Part shown: one piece after another, positions 32,573 to 44,327 of the stretch
Layout: every line of letters begins with the position of its first letter
How positions within the stretch are numbered: the first letter of the stretch is position 1
Assembly (NCBI GenBank): GCA_015179125.1
Contig: WHVA01000412.1
Location: forward strand, 1 to 64,000
DNA: 64,000 bases
Direction: 5' to 3'
Source of the DNA: Gautieria morchelliformis
Lineage: Eukaryota > Basidiomycota > Agaricomycetes > Gomphales > Gomphaceae
The notes under the pieces: generated by a model
Told to the model about the DNA's origin: nothing
Seen by the model: the letters and a program-made list of their open reading frames with translations, nothing else
The model's database searches: none
Program-made: the position numbers and the translations under genes

Positions 32573-33244
32573 TCTGGGCACCGTGCATCTACTGGATGCA
32601 GGATCAGGGCCTTACAGGCCAACGCCTTAATGCTTTGCCAGCATTTGTCTAGTAGTGGAGTCCATTCGAATGGGCGGTTATTACGCACACAGCCTGATAG
32701 CGGGGTGGTATATGCGCTAACATCTGGCATGTAGTGTGCCAGATACTGTACCAGCCCGAGGAAACGCTGGACGTTGTTGAACGTCCGTGGCCTATGCCAC
32801 TCGCGGATGCATTGCATCTTATCCTCGTTGGCATGTACCCTCGGCCATCGATGATGTGGCCGAGACACTCCATTCGGATGGAATAGAGGTCCACCTTTTT
32901 CTTGCTCAGAAAAAGGTGATTCTTCTTCAGTCTGTCAAAGACGATGTAGAGGTGCTCTTCGTGCTCTTGTATTGAGAGCGAGAATATGAAGATGTCATCC
33001 GTGTATACATGCACGAAGCGACCTATGCAGTTGCAGAAAATGGCTGTCATCAGCCATTGGAATGTTGATGGGGCGTTACAGTCTCCCATCTGTATCACCT
33101 GGCTCCGGATCGTGGCAAAGGCAGTCTTTGCTATGTGGTCCGGATGGATCCGGATCTGCTCGTATGCCGACATATGAGGTTGATACCGACAGCGAGCCAT
33201 GTCGCTGCGGATGATATCCTGATCCAGGAAGGGTGTGACGTCCT
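32573..33244 (-). mobile_element. Reverse transcriptase fragment of another Gypsy family (D)
   Basis: Minus-strand RT palm and thumb of a Gypsy family distinct from A, B and C: DVTPFLDQDIIRSDMARC, AYEQIRIHPDHIAKTAF, FVHVYTDDIFIFS, MECLGHIIDG, VQRFLGLVQYLAHYMPD. Cut on both sides by the LTRs of C (32572) and A2 (33245). Fossil fragment with at least one break. Confidence 0.85.
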
Positions 33245-33937
33245 TGTTACGTATCGAGATTTCCACTAAGTCGGAACTGGAAAGGACAGCGGCTTCAACT
33301 TATAGGTTGCGCCCCCAATGAACTATCGTCCTAGGTATTTCGGAAATGAGCCGGAAGTCGGAAAGTGCTGGACCAGAGGTTTGGTCGGAACTTGAGTCGG
33401 AACTGAGGCGGAAGGCGGAAGACGGAAGGCTGAGAGAGAGACTGAGATCTTGCTAGACTCGCTGTGCTAAGAACAGGAGATGGAGCGAAGGAAATCAAGT
33501 ATCGAAGGTGATTATCTGATTGCAGAATAACAGACATACATGAGGGGGGTTTTATACAAAGTGCAGAGCAACAAGTAATGGTGTTGTACTAAACAAATTC
33601 CGGAGGAAGCGGAAGTCGAGTACAATGTGTGGGAACTAACTAATTGGGAACAATGGGACTACAAGGGGGGTTCAGGGTAAGGTAGAACAATGGCAAAGAA
33701 CAAGGGGTCGGGAAAATATATCTGACAACGAACTACAAGGGTGACCGGATATATGGTTTTGATGAATGGCGAGGTAGATCCGGTGGGTCCGAGTAATAGA
33801 GTCGAAAGAACAAGGGAAATGTACAAGTGGCGGAATGGCGGAAATGTCGGAGGGGCGGAACGTGTGGCGGAACTATTGGAGAGGCGGAATGTATGGCGGA
33901 ACTGAGGGTCGGAAGTCGGAAATGAACGGTCGTAACA
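33245..33937 (-). repeat. 3' LTR of element A2
   Basis: 693 bp, TGTTACGTATC to GGTCGTAACA on the plus strand. By hand count it has 18 CGGAA on the plus strand against 1 TTCCG. Confidence 0.92.
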
Positions 33938-34059
33938 GTATCTCCCTTCTAAGGTCGAGCCCCGCGAGACCACAAGTCGGAATCACGTGACCTATGAACA
34001 AACGCGTCGGAGTTTGAAATATAGGCTGAAAGACAAACACGTCTTCTCTCTATTCCATC
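33938..34059 (+). promoter_or_regulatory. Probable promoter of the antisense gene of A2
   Basis: Between the LTR and the first ATG (34060) lie a CACGTG E-box (about 33974), an A/T-rich TATA-like ATATAG (about 34020) and a CT-rich stretch just before the ATG. This is a compact fungal-type promoter arrangement reading away from the LTR. Inferred from motifs only. Confidence 0.4.
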
Positions 34060-35283
34060 ATGAGTGCCCCAGTAGATTTCTCTAAGATGTCCAGCGCGGA
34101 GATGAAACAGCACTTCGCTGATATGCTCGCGCAAAAGGAAATGGCCGAGAAACGCGAGGCTGAGGAAGCTGCGCGAAAGAGAAAGAACGTCGGGAGAAGG
34201 AGCGGAAGGAGCAGGAGAGGAAAGAGCGCGAACGCCGCGAGGAGGAGGAGCGCGTCCGTGAAGAGAAACGGAAACGGAACGCGGCACGGAAGGCTGCTGC
34301 GGACAAGGCTGCTGCAGAGAAAGCGGCTGCGGAGAAAGCGGAAAGGGATCAGGTGAGTCGGAAATGTCCGGCGGAAATGATCTTAAAATTAACTAGAGTT
34401 CTTCCAGAATCATGTTCAGGACGAGTCAGAGTCAGACTCGGAAGGTTCGGCGGAAAGTACACCGACTCCGGAAGGAAAAGGGAAGCAAAAGGAGATTGCG
34501 ACCCCGGTGAACCTTGTGGCGGAACGGAAAACTCGAGCGGACGCATTCCAGAAGGCTCGAAAGGAGAAGTTGAGTCGGATGTTAGAACTCCGTGAACTGG
34601 GGCCGGAGAATCCCGCGACTAAGAAGCGGAAAACTCGGGACGGCGATGAGGAAAAGGCCCCTTGTGACCCATGCGAGTCTAAGGGGGTGGATTGCACGTG
34701 GTCGAGCAATCCACGGGAAACGTCGTGCGACCAGTGCCGTGACAGGAAAAGGCGCTGCGTCGTGGACGGGTGCGCTTCGAGGCTGGAGCGAAAGAAACAG
34801 AAGGTTGAGGAGTCAAATCCGAAGGCGGAACCGGGACCGAGCGGAGGGAGGGCCGAGGAATCCTTTCCGGTGACCGGAAAGTCGGCACAGGCGGTGTTGA
34901 ACCGGTTCACCATGGCTTCTCCGCTCCTCGACATCGCCGGGTCGCTGAGGGCCATGCGGGAACGCAACGCGAAATCCGGGATATCATGATCGATATGGCC
35001 GAGGTTCAACAGCATCAGGTTCTGTCGATTCAGAACCAGATGACTGTTATGTCCACAGTGCTACAGCAGTTGACGCGGGAAATGAGGTGGCGGAATGATT
35101 TGGTCGGGACCGAATGGATGCGCGGCTGCGGGAGCAGGGAGTTGGGGCGGAACGGGTTCGAGCGGTGGGGCGGAAACGAGGGAAAGGGTGGAAATGGAGT
35201 TGGTGAGTGTCGAGGTAGGGGAGGCGGAAAAAGAGCCGGAAGCGGAAAAAGAGGTCGAGGCGGAGACAATGGGGGAGGAGTAG
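34060..35283 (+). CDS. Convergent antisense gene of element A2, Zn2Cys6-like protein
   Basis: Plus-strand coding region opposite to gag-pol. The start ATGAGTGCCCCAG at 34060 leads into a Lys/Arg/Glu-rich helical segment (KMSSAEMKQHFADMLAQK). A second open stretch (34507-34989) has cysteines CDPCESKGVDC, 10 residues, CDQCRDRKRRC, that is CX2CX6CX10CX2CX6C, within the range of fungal Zn(II)2Cys6 clusters, including the CxxCRxRKxxC form. It continues with hydrophilic, Gln-rich then acidic sequence. It ends about 130 bases before the pol stop (35413). The frames are not continuous; I have not joined them. The same position and layout occur in element C. Confidence 0.6.
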
Positions 35284-35412
35284 GTGTATCAAGGACTTAT
35301 AGATAATTTCTTGAAGTGTCGGAAAATAGAGTAACGGGAAATTAATCGGATTTTGACAAATGACTTGAGAACTGTAAGAATCAATGGGCGTCGGAAATGA
35401 GGTCGGAAATGA

Positions 35413-38400
35413 CTAGGGCGTGGAAATGGGGCCAGGCTTGTCAGGATATGACTTGTGGAAATCAGAGACGAGGTCAGAGGCGTGGTCAAGTTCCGTGGCG
35501 GAAATCCACGAAGTCTCTTCGTCAGTGTTTTCATAGCCTGCCCACTTGACTAGGTACTGGAGTTGGCAGCGGTATCTTCTGTCGAGCTTGGAGTTGAGAA
35601 TTTCCGAAATCTCATATTCCGGTTCTCCGTCGATGAGACTGGCGGAGGCGGAGGTTGTTCTCGATTCGGAATTGTATTCGGAACTGCGGGTTCAAGCATG
35701 GAGACATGGAATACCGGATGTACTGCGCGCATATTGTCAGGAAGTTGAGGGTGAAAGAACGACTGCCGGCCTTAGCGATGATCTCGTAAGGACCGAGGTA
35801 TTTCTCAGAGAGCTTCTTCGAGGGGCGAGTGGTGCGGAAGTTTTCCGCTTTGACAAAGGCTTTGTCGCCTATCTCGAATGCCGGTTGCGGAAGGCGTTTC
35901 CGATCGGCGGAAGTTTGGTATCTCTTCTGGGCAGCGGTAATGTTCTCTCGGAGGTGCTGGTGAAGGTCGTCAAGTTCCACAACGAAATCTCGGGCTCTTG
36001 CAGAGGCGAGGTCGCGTTCAGGGTGGATGGCGAGATTCGGGTGGTAGCCCTTGTTGGCATAAAAGGGTGAAATTCCGGTGGTAGCGGAAGGCGCGTTGTT
36101 GTAGGCAAATTCCGCGAGCGGAAGAAGGTCGGACCAATTGCTATGTTGGTAGTTGCAATAGACGCGGAGATACTGCTCAAGGGTCTGATTAGTACGTTCC
36201 GTTTGTCCGTCTCCTTCGGGGTGATAACCGGAAGTGAAGTGGAGTTTCATGTCGAGAGCCTTGCCGAGTGTGCGGAAAAAGGAGGACACGAATTCGGATC
36301 CACGGTCGGAAGTGACATGGGAAGGGATTCCGTGCTTGGAAAAGACGTGGAGCACAAAGAGCTGTGCGAGCTGGGCGGAAGTTATGGTGTCGTAGGTCGG
36401 AATAAAGATGGACTGCTTTGTAAGGCGGTCAACGATCACTAGAATGGTATCATAGCCGGATGACTTAGGAAGTTTCTCAATGAAATCCATGGATATCGAA
36501 TTCCACGGTTGTTCCGGGATCGGAAGTTGCTTCAGGAGGCCGTAGGGTTTGTGACGTTGAGGCTTGGCTCGCATACAGGTGGTGCATGACTTGCAGTAGT
36601 CTTGGACCATCGTGCGGAGGAGAGGCCAAGTATAGGTACGTCGGATTATGTCGAGGGTCTTGTTCTGGCCTTGGTGTCCTGAGAGCGGATGATCGTGGCT
36701 TTGCTGGAGCACGCGAAGTCGTAGATCGTTGGTGTCCGGAACGTAAATCCGGGACTTGTACCGGAGAAATCCGTCGGAATCGAGGGACCATCCAGGACTG
36801 GTGGGGTCATCGAGGTGGGTTGCGGAGGTGGGGTCGGAACGGAGTGCGGAACGGATGTCGGAATGGAGAGACTCGGTGTCCATAATAATTGAGGCGCGGA
36901 GTAGCGGAAACTGCAATGCTGTGGCACGCAGGGACGATGCCAGTTGCTCAGTGGAGAATACTGGGCGGAAATTGTGCGGATTAACGCTGGCATAGTCGCT
37001 ACTTCCCTCTTTTGGGTAGACGTCCCAACGTCTAGTGAGCGCGTCGGGTTTTGCTCCGAGCTTTCCGGGGCGGAAACGGATCACCATGTTGAACTGTGAG
37101 AGGTATTCAGACCAGCGGACTTGACGGCGAGTCAAAATCTTAGTGGTTGCAAAATACTCAAGGTTCTTATGATCCGTTACAACGTCGATCGGATAAGTTG
37201 GACCTTCGAGGTAATGTCTCCAGATTTTGAAGGCTTCGAAAATCGCAAGTAGTTCCTTATCGTGGACGTCGTAGTTGAGTTCCGGGGCGGAAAAGGTGCG
37301 GGAATGAAAGGCGATCGGATGAATTTCTCCGTCGTCGGGTGAAATGATGGAAAGAATGGCGGCTAGCGCGTAGTCAGAAGCGTCGGTTTCGAGTACAAGT
37401 TGGGCATCAGGAATCCAGAAACCGAGTATGGGAGCCGTGGTGAAGGCCGATTTGAGGCTTCAAATGCGGAACGGCATTCCGGTGTGAAATTCCATGGGGC
37501 ACCCTTCCTGGTGAGACGCGTGAGCGGAACAGTAATGTCGGAAAAATTATAAATGAAACGCCGGTAAAAGTTGGCGAAGCCAAGGAAAGACTGCACATCC
37601 TTAACACGTCGGGGTTCCGGCCATTCTTGAATTGCCTTGACCTTGTCCTCTGCCATGGTAAGACCTGTTGGAGAGAGGATGTAGCCGAGGTATTCGACCG
37701 TGTCGCGATGCCATTCGCATTTCTCTGCTTTTGCGTAGAGATGGTGTTTGCGTAGGCGGCGGAGTACTTCGCGGACATGTTCCCGATGTTTTTCCGGTGT
37801 GTCGGAATAGATGAGGATGTCGTCAATGTAGACTAGAACGCATACGTCGAGGAGGTCGGAAAATACGTCGTTCATGAATCGCTGAAAAGCGGCGGGAGCG
37901 TTGGTTAGACCAAAAGGCATGACAGTCCACTCAAAGGCACCGTAGCGGGTGCGGAAGGTGGTTTTCCACTCGTCACCTTCCCGGATGCGGACAAGGTGAT
38001 AAGCGTGCCGGAGGTCAATTTTGGTGTAGATCTTCGCCCTGCGGGGAGTGTCGAGTAATCGGAAATGCGCGGAAGCGGATATTTGTCCTTTTTAGTGAGG
38101 GCATTGAGTCCGCGGAAATCGACGCAGAGGCGGAGAGATCCATCCTTCTTCTTGACGAAGAGGACCGGAGCGCCGTGCGGAGACAGCGAAGGGCGGATAA
38201 AGCCCATGTTGAGATGTTCATCGACGAACTCTCGGAGAGTTAGGAGTTCACTTTGCGAAAGAGAGTAGATCGGTCCAAGGGGCGGAGATGCTCCTTCTTC
38301 CAATCTATCTTCAAGTCGTAAGGTCGATGTTCAGCAGGTTTGTCGGCTTTGGCCTTATTGAACACGTCCGGGAAGTCACGATATTCTTCCGGAACTGAGC

Positions 38401-39000
38401 TCATGTCGACCGGAGCGGAAGTCGAGGCGGAACGAGCCTTGACTGAAGCCGAATCGGAGAGGTGAAGCTGGAAGACGGTCGTATCATCTTGCCGTTGCAA
38501 TACGCGGAAAGCGGTGGCGGAAACGAGCGCAATTCGAGGGGCTTCGAGGGGCGGAGGTGCTAAAGCGGGACCGGAGTGCGGAACTGAATCCACGAGCGGA
38601 GTTGCAGAAGAGGCCTGAGCCATCTTTGCAGAAGACGTCGGAATAGACGGAAGTTGATCCGGGGTACGGAACTGTATTTGACCCAATGCCCAGTTAATCG
38701 ACGGATTATATCGGGTGAGCCAATTGTGTCCTAGTACAACGGAACAGCTAGCATCTAGCGGAGTAACGTAAAACGTAACTTCATGGTTGTCCCCAGTAGC
38801 GAAACGGATAGACAGATCCACAACTTGGGAAATTCCCGTGTTGGAAGACCCGTCGAAAAGGCGGAGCGGAATAGTCGGAATGTTGCGGGTCGGAAGTTTA
38901 TGTTTCAAAACAAAGTCGGAATCGAGGAAACAATGAGTCGAACCGGAGTCGACCAATGCTGTAAACGGGGGTGCGGAAATGGTGTCGGAAGTGAGCGGAA
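35413..39000 (-). pseudogene. Pol region of element A2 (protease to chromodomain)
   Basis: Minus-strand order: protease with MVDSGSTHCFLDSDF (about 38950); RT with [13 protein letters not shown] (about 37820) and [22 protein letters not shown] region; RNase H (about 37400-37100); integrase with CKSCTTCMRAKPQRH (about 36590), SMDFIEKLPKSSGYD and [16 protein letters not shown] (about 36200); chromodomain close to 35640-35480, then a short tail with stop at about 35413. Broken, several breaks. Confidence 0.9.
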
Positions 39001-39079
39001 CAGAGAGGAGTCGGAGGACGAAAGAGCGGATGCGTTGAGTTTAACCTCGTTTGTCGCACGAATGGGGTCAACACAGCCC

Positions 39080-40536
39080 TCAGCTCGTGCGGAGGCCGGA
39101 GGACTGCTGACTATTTTTTTGAATCCGCAGCGGGAACCGCTTCGGATTTCTCTTCCGTCTTTGCTGCGCGGCCTTGGCCTTAGCAGCGGAGGCGGAAGCG
39201 CGAGTGCAGTCGCGAGCGACGTGACCTCCTTTGCCGCAGAAGAGGCAAAGGTTGTTGTCCATGCGACGCTGGCGTTCTACAGGGGTTAGTTTTCCGTCTT
39301 TCCCAAGTTTGTCGGAAAGATCCGGGGTGCTCTTCCGGGCATTGGTGTTAGAACCAGAGGCCTGGTTGTTCCGAGGGGTGTTGTTGTTGTTCCGGTTGCC
39401 GGAGTTGGATCCGGAACTGTTGTTGTTGTTGTTTCCGGAGTTGGTGTTTCCGGAATTGGTCTTCTTCTTGTCTTTATCAGACTTCTTGTCGGAAGACTTG
39501 TCGTTCTTGCTCTGGGCGGAGGTTTCACGAGCAATCTCGGAGTGTCTTTCCCAGTAGCGCGAATCGATGGATTGGGCGAGGTTGCGGAGGTCGGTAAGGG
39601 TGGCGGGTTTTCCGACGCGGGCAATTTCATCCTTGATGCGGGATGGCAAGCCCATGTAAAACTGGCGTCGGAGTGCGGCTTCTCCCCATTGGACTCGAGG
39701 AGCGAGCTGCTGAAACGTGACGATATATTTAGCTATCTTATGAGTGTCTTTCATGCGAAGCTTATCGAGTTCGTTTTCCGCATCGGCTTCCATGTCAAAT
39801 GGTCCGAAGTTGCTGCGGAGTTCGGAAATGAAATTGGGGTAATCGTCGGCCCAGTCGACGAGAGCGAACGGATCCATGAGGGCGGGTTCGAAATAGTCGA
39901 GCGCCGTGCCTCGGAGATAGGAAAGGGCATAATTGACCTTTCGTTCGTCGTCGGGAAAGGCGTCGGGACGATCACGGAAATTGAGTTGAAGCTGAACCAG
40001 AAATGGCTGGAGCTTCTTGGGGTCGGAACCGTCGAACTGATCTGGTTCGCGGACCTTGTCTTGGGGCGTGGTGGTGCTTGGGCCGGGCGCTGGAGTTGTC
40101 CGGCTAGCATGGCGATGGCTTGTGCAAGATCCGGAACTGGCGCGGGCGGAACTGGGTTGGCGGGAATCTGAGGTGGAATTGGAGGTGGAGGACCGCCGGG
40201 AGGACCGCCTGGGGGACCGCCGGGTGGGCCGCCATGAGGGCCGCCTGGAGGTGGTCCTGGTGGAGGTGGTGGTGGTGGAGCTGGGCGTCGGAATGACGCT
40301 GCTGTTTGTTCGCCGCTGCTACTCGTTGAATTCCCGTCGTAGTCGGGATTTTCGTCGGGATTAGCGTCGGGAACTTCTTCGAATCGTTGCGGAAAAGCAT
40401 CGGAAAGCTCATCGTCGGCACGAGAGCTGCTGGTGGGTTCCGCGTGCCTTGGTGCTGCGGATCTAAGATTGCCAAAATAAGAGAGAGCTTCGACAGCTCC
40501 TGCTCGAGCTGAAGTAGCTGTGGTACGAGGAGGCAT
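39080..40536 (-). pseudogene. Gag region of element A2
   Basis: Nearly the same protein as the A1 gag: start MPPRTTATSARAGAVEAL, proline/glycine-rich linker, capsid-like core, Asn/Ser-rich linker and zinc knuckle CLFCGKGGHVARDC. Not open from end to end in this copy. Confidence 0.9.
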
Positions 40537-40569
40537 AGTGATAGTTATCGGGTGGGAATCAGATAATAC

Positions 40570-41252
40570 TGTTACGTATCGAGATTTCCACTAAGTCGGA
40601 ACTGGAAAGGACAGCGGCTTCAACTTATAGGTTGCACCCCCAATGAACTATCGTCCTAGGTATTTCGGAAATGAGCCGGAAGTCGGAAAGTACTGGACCA
40701 GAGGTTTGGTCGGAACTTGAGTCGGAACTGAGGCGGAAAGCGGAAGACGGAGAGACTGAGATCTTGCTAGACTCGCTGTGCTAAGAACAGGAGATGGAGC
40801 GAAGGAAATCAAGTATCGAAGGTGATTATCTGATTGCAGAATAACAGACATACATGAGGGGGGTTTTATACAAAGCGCAGAGCAACAAGTAATGGTGTTG
40901 TACTAAGCAAATTCCGGAGGAAGCGGAAGTCGAGTACAATGTGTGGGAACTAACTAATTGGGAACAATGGGACTACAAGGGGGGTTCAGGGTAAGGTAGA
41001 ACAAATGGCAAAGAACAAGGGGTCGGGAAAACATATCTGACAACGAACTACAAGGGTGACCGGATATATGGTTTTGATGGATGGCGAGGTGGGTCCGGTG
41101 GGTCCGAGTAATAGAGTCGAAAGAACAAGGGAAATGTACAAGGGGCGGAATGTCGGAAATGTCGGAGGGGCGGAACGTTGCGCGGAACTATTGGAGGGGC
41201 GGAAGGAGTGGCGGAACTGAGGGTCGGAAGTCGGAAATGAACGGTCGTAACA
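40570..41252 (-). repeat. 5' LTR of element A2
   Basis: 683 bp, TGTTACGTATC to GGTCGTAACA on the plus strand; matches 33245-33937 with small insertions and deletions. Rich in CGGAA like its partner. Confidence 0.92.
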
Positions 41253-41790
41253 GCCCTGTGTGAAGTGACCATGCGCAAATCATACTATTCACCTTCAGTG
41301 AGAGAAGTTCCTGTTGATCCACTGTGAGGCCTTCAGTGTTTGAGAACATGCTCAGTGCATTTTGGAATAGAAAGTTACCAAGTGAAATGGGCCATTTGCA
41401 TGCCCATTGAATGATTGGATTGGAAGAGCAGCCACAGATCCAAATTTGGATCATTGAACCATCCAAACTCGAACATGTTGAGCCAATACAAGTTTAGCAA
41501 CCTATATATACATGTCACATTCAATGAGAACTTACAAAGTAGAACCATCTGTCACTGCAACAAGCAAATGGTATTCATGGATTCATCATAAGTGTGCAAG
41601 TGACTTGTATTGGGTCTTCCACCTAATACATTCTGCTATTGGCTTGTTCTTAAATCAACAGTTGGAAAATGCCATTTGGTGCACCTGTCAGAAAAATATT
41701 GTTATGAGTATACACATCAAATATATGGCTAAACACCCATGCACTGGAGACATGGTCAAAATTCCTGACTTTGGAAATCTACTGGAAATC
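41253..41790. other. Unassigned, possible relic coding sequence
   Basis: Open stretches exist on both strands (minus 41466 leftward; plus 41512-41805, with WYSWIHHKCASDLYW), but none matches a family I recognise and reading is not continuous. Probably a decayed transposon interior. Confidence 0.35.
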
Positions 41791-41792
41791 CT

Positions 41793-42021
41793 TCAAAAAT
41801 TGTAAAATTATCACCTCAAAATATTCAAGAAACTCTCAGGAAACATTGAATTTCCTCCTCTATTAAACTAAATATTTAATAAAATTTCCTCAGTTTGGAA
41901 ATTCTATGAAAATTCTGGTTTCCTGAATATTTGGCAGGGAAACTTTGTAGAAATCAGTGTTTCTATAGAAGTTCCTAATGGGAAATTCAATGTTTCCTGA
42001 ACATTCCTTGACAATTTTTAA
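41793..42021. mobile_element. MITE-like palindromic element
   Basis: A perfect 20-bp inverted repeat (TCAGGAAACATTGAATTTCC at 41836-41855 and its complement at 41981-42000), with outer arms TCAAAAATTGT (41793-41803) and ACAATTTTTAA (42011-42021, one mismatch). AT-rich, about 230 bp, no coding potential. Its ability to fold into a long hairpin fits a foldback MITE; target duplication not identified. Confidence 0.5.
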
Positions 42022-42331
42022 GTCATATGGACATCCTTTGGTTCGCTTCTGGGTCTGAACTCGAATGCCGTGTTAGGTAAACGAGGATCCCCGTACATAT
42101 CGTGACTGATATGACTATACCGTACTACCATTGCCACTGTAACGCCTTGCTCCTGTTGCGTTTCTTGCGCTGTGTGTGACGGACGCACCGTGGTTTTCTC
42201 CTAGATGCTTGACATCGACCCAAAGGTACGACTATATTGTTTTACGCTACTTCCTCCTTCAGCATTGACCGTTGCCTGTCGCCGTGAGGTCTCTAATTGA
42301 CTTTTAGCCTCGGAAATCCCTACCTCCGAAT
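42022..42331. other. Intergenic, no gene seen
   Basis: Ordinary-composition sequence downstream of the DUF6533 gene; it would hold that gene's 3' UTR and terminator. No distinct signal recognised. Confidence 0.4.
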
Positions 42332-43835
42332 TCAACCGAAGGAGTTATGTCGCGCCTGAGCGGATACAGAAGAGGCTTCCGGCACACTGCACGATCCTGA
42401 ATCGGCATCAGCGACAGCGGTGTCGCCCGCGCTGTTTGAGGGAGGGCTAGTCCCTTCTCGCGGCGGCGCAGACGGAATATAAATCGGCTGAGCGTGATCG
42501 TTGACATTGGCCATGATATGCTAGTAGTAGTTGTGAGCTTCAAGATTCGTGGTGTGTCAGTATTTTATCTGGTTTCTCACCAGAGTCCCAGAAGGTAAAG
42601 TTCACTTCTGGATACTGAAACAAACAAGCTAACGGCGCGGAGGCCTGGAGGATGATGTCAATGATTTCCTATTTCGTGGAATTCTTTCACAAACCAGCCA
42701 GGATCTGGGCTGCCATGTTAGTTTTATCTTTCCAGTTCCGCTTTAATGCTTTACAGACCAGAAACACAACAACACCGTCCCGATATAATGCCACAGTGAA
42801 GGCAGTCTGTTGGGTCCGAGGTCGTGCGCATGCATTCCAGCCCGCGAAAGACAACACCAGACCGTCGAAGAGCATCTACCAGAAGAGTTTTAGCCACAAT
42901 CCATGACACCTGCGACCCAGTCAAGGTCCATTCTCAGGTTGGAAACCCACCCCCGGAACCCATACTCCGACAGCCGTTTGATGTATGCCATCAACAGCAA
43001 CGGAGAAGAGGCATGTGCTGATAGATGGGACAACGTTGGTGCTTGCTGCAGCAAGCATTGGCACATCCGAGCCATGCCAATCAAGTAACTCAACATACCA
43101 ACAAGTTTCGTTGCACCGATGGCGAAAAATATACCCGCGGCTGAAAATGTACTGAAAAACGAGAAAAGGAGAATGCCCAATATGAGACGCTGGCGCCCCC
43201 AGAGAACAGATACTCGTAGCATAACGAGACCATCCGCGATGCCCATTGAAAAGATTGTCAGAGCAGCCGTCATAGCAATGGCTTGTTTACAGCTGAATTG
43301 AGCTCAACATTAGTTTTGAATGAGGGAGTCGGGGATAGACGGACTGCTGGAAGTCAAATTGTCAGACACATGCTGAGTGAAATTTTCTGCACAACTTACG
43401 TTGCGTTCCAAAGGACGTGAGATACCCGCCAACACTACACCATGTCAGTCCGGAACTAGTACACACGCCAGGTGGACGCTCACTATGATTGATAATGGTA
43501 AGACCCGCAACCGCGGAATAGCGATACAAGAGGAAAACAAATCGCGGTAAACTTCCGGGTGTCTTCTGCCCCCAAATAAACTCGATCTCCTGCATAAACG
43601 AGTTCATAGATGGCCGTTAATATTAAGAGTCTTACGAACCTGAGGTAGAGAGGCCAGGTGTTCCAAGAGTAGGACGATATATACTGAAGCTACAGTCCTG
43701 AGCTGAGCGCTCCACGTGACTGCACAAATTTCCATGACCATGCCACGCACCTAGTACATAGCGACCGGTATAAAGGTCCCAAAATGATGGCACTGACAGA
43801 TCAACGGTGGGTGACATGCGTTCTCGTGTAGACAA
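42332..43835 (-). CDS. DUF6533 domain-containing membrane protein
   Basis: Host gene of at least six small exons on the minus strand. After a start at 43835 or 43817, exon pieces give VASVYIVLLLEHLASLPQ, then EIEFIWGQKTPGSLPRFVFL LYRYSAV (43562-43480), the DUF6533 signature of a membrane helix, a (T/L)xxEIxxIW motif and an RY motif. Further exons read TAALTIFSMGIADGLVMLRV, SVLWGRQRLILGILLFSFF and ALYRDGVVVFLVCKAL, matching the LRvyaLyg and RDG motifs of the family. A Pro/Ser-rich tail (42514-42332) ends the protein. Introns are about 50-110 bases with GT-AG ends; one proposed intron (31 bases) is suspiciously short and phases do not all agree, so it could be decaying. Several transmembrane helices; function of the family unknown. 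Confidence 0.6.
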
Positions 43836-44327
43836 GCGGCGAACAGAGAAAGTAGAGTAAAGACCAAGAATACGGGGAACACTTATAGTCAGGGCTGTCT
43901 GTGTAGTGGGAGCTCGGCTAGCTTTACCGTAACCGATGGAAGTGGCTATACTGATTGATGTATAACACTCAGATCATGTCATGATATAGCGCTCACTGAT
44001 GCCAACATAGACAGCCCTATTTCAACCGAAAGTATGAGAAGCTGCTGGCATGCGAATTCCCTGCGTGACAATCCGCCGCTAATCCTCTCGGAATCGAAGA
44101 GGGAGAATCGTCTCGGATTGGGGACTAGAATCATCACCTCGATTCAAACCGACTCAAACCCTGTGCAACAGGCGCCGTGAGGCGCTCTATTTATATTTTA
44201 CTGATATGTCGACCTGCATCAGGAAAAAGGCATGGTGATACACACTCCTACGCAGCCCTATGTAGGCTATGTGTAGAAAGTAGATGGTAGTAGAGGATAA
44301 AGAAGATGATATTCGACTAGCGAGGTC
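43836..44327. other. Intergenic region upstream of the DUF6533 gene
   Basis: Would hold the promoter of the DUF6533 gene; no convincing TATA box or other gene seen. Confidence 0.4.

Larger units (their letters stand above)
33245..41252 (-). mobile_element. Ty3/Gypsy element A2 (fossil, both LTRs present)
   Basis: About 8.0 kb with LTRs 33245-33937 and 40570-41252, gag, protease, RT, RNase H, integrase and chromodomain on the minus strand, and a convergent plus-strand gene between pol and the 3' LTR. A purine tract (complement of 33938-33955) precedes the 3' LTR. The LTRs are very similar, with small length differences, so it is relatively young. Several coding breaks (about five). Flanks GTCCT and GCCCT are not a convincing target duplication. 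Confidence 0.92.

Noticed and set aside
32649-33266. Start of the RT fragment at 33266
   Set aside because: The first residues come from the A2 LTR; the fragment itself ends at 33244.
33240-41257. GTCCT / GCCCT as target duplication of A2
   Set aside because: One mismatch, and the left flank is an RT fragment whose upstream part does not continue on the right side.
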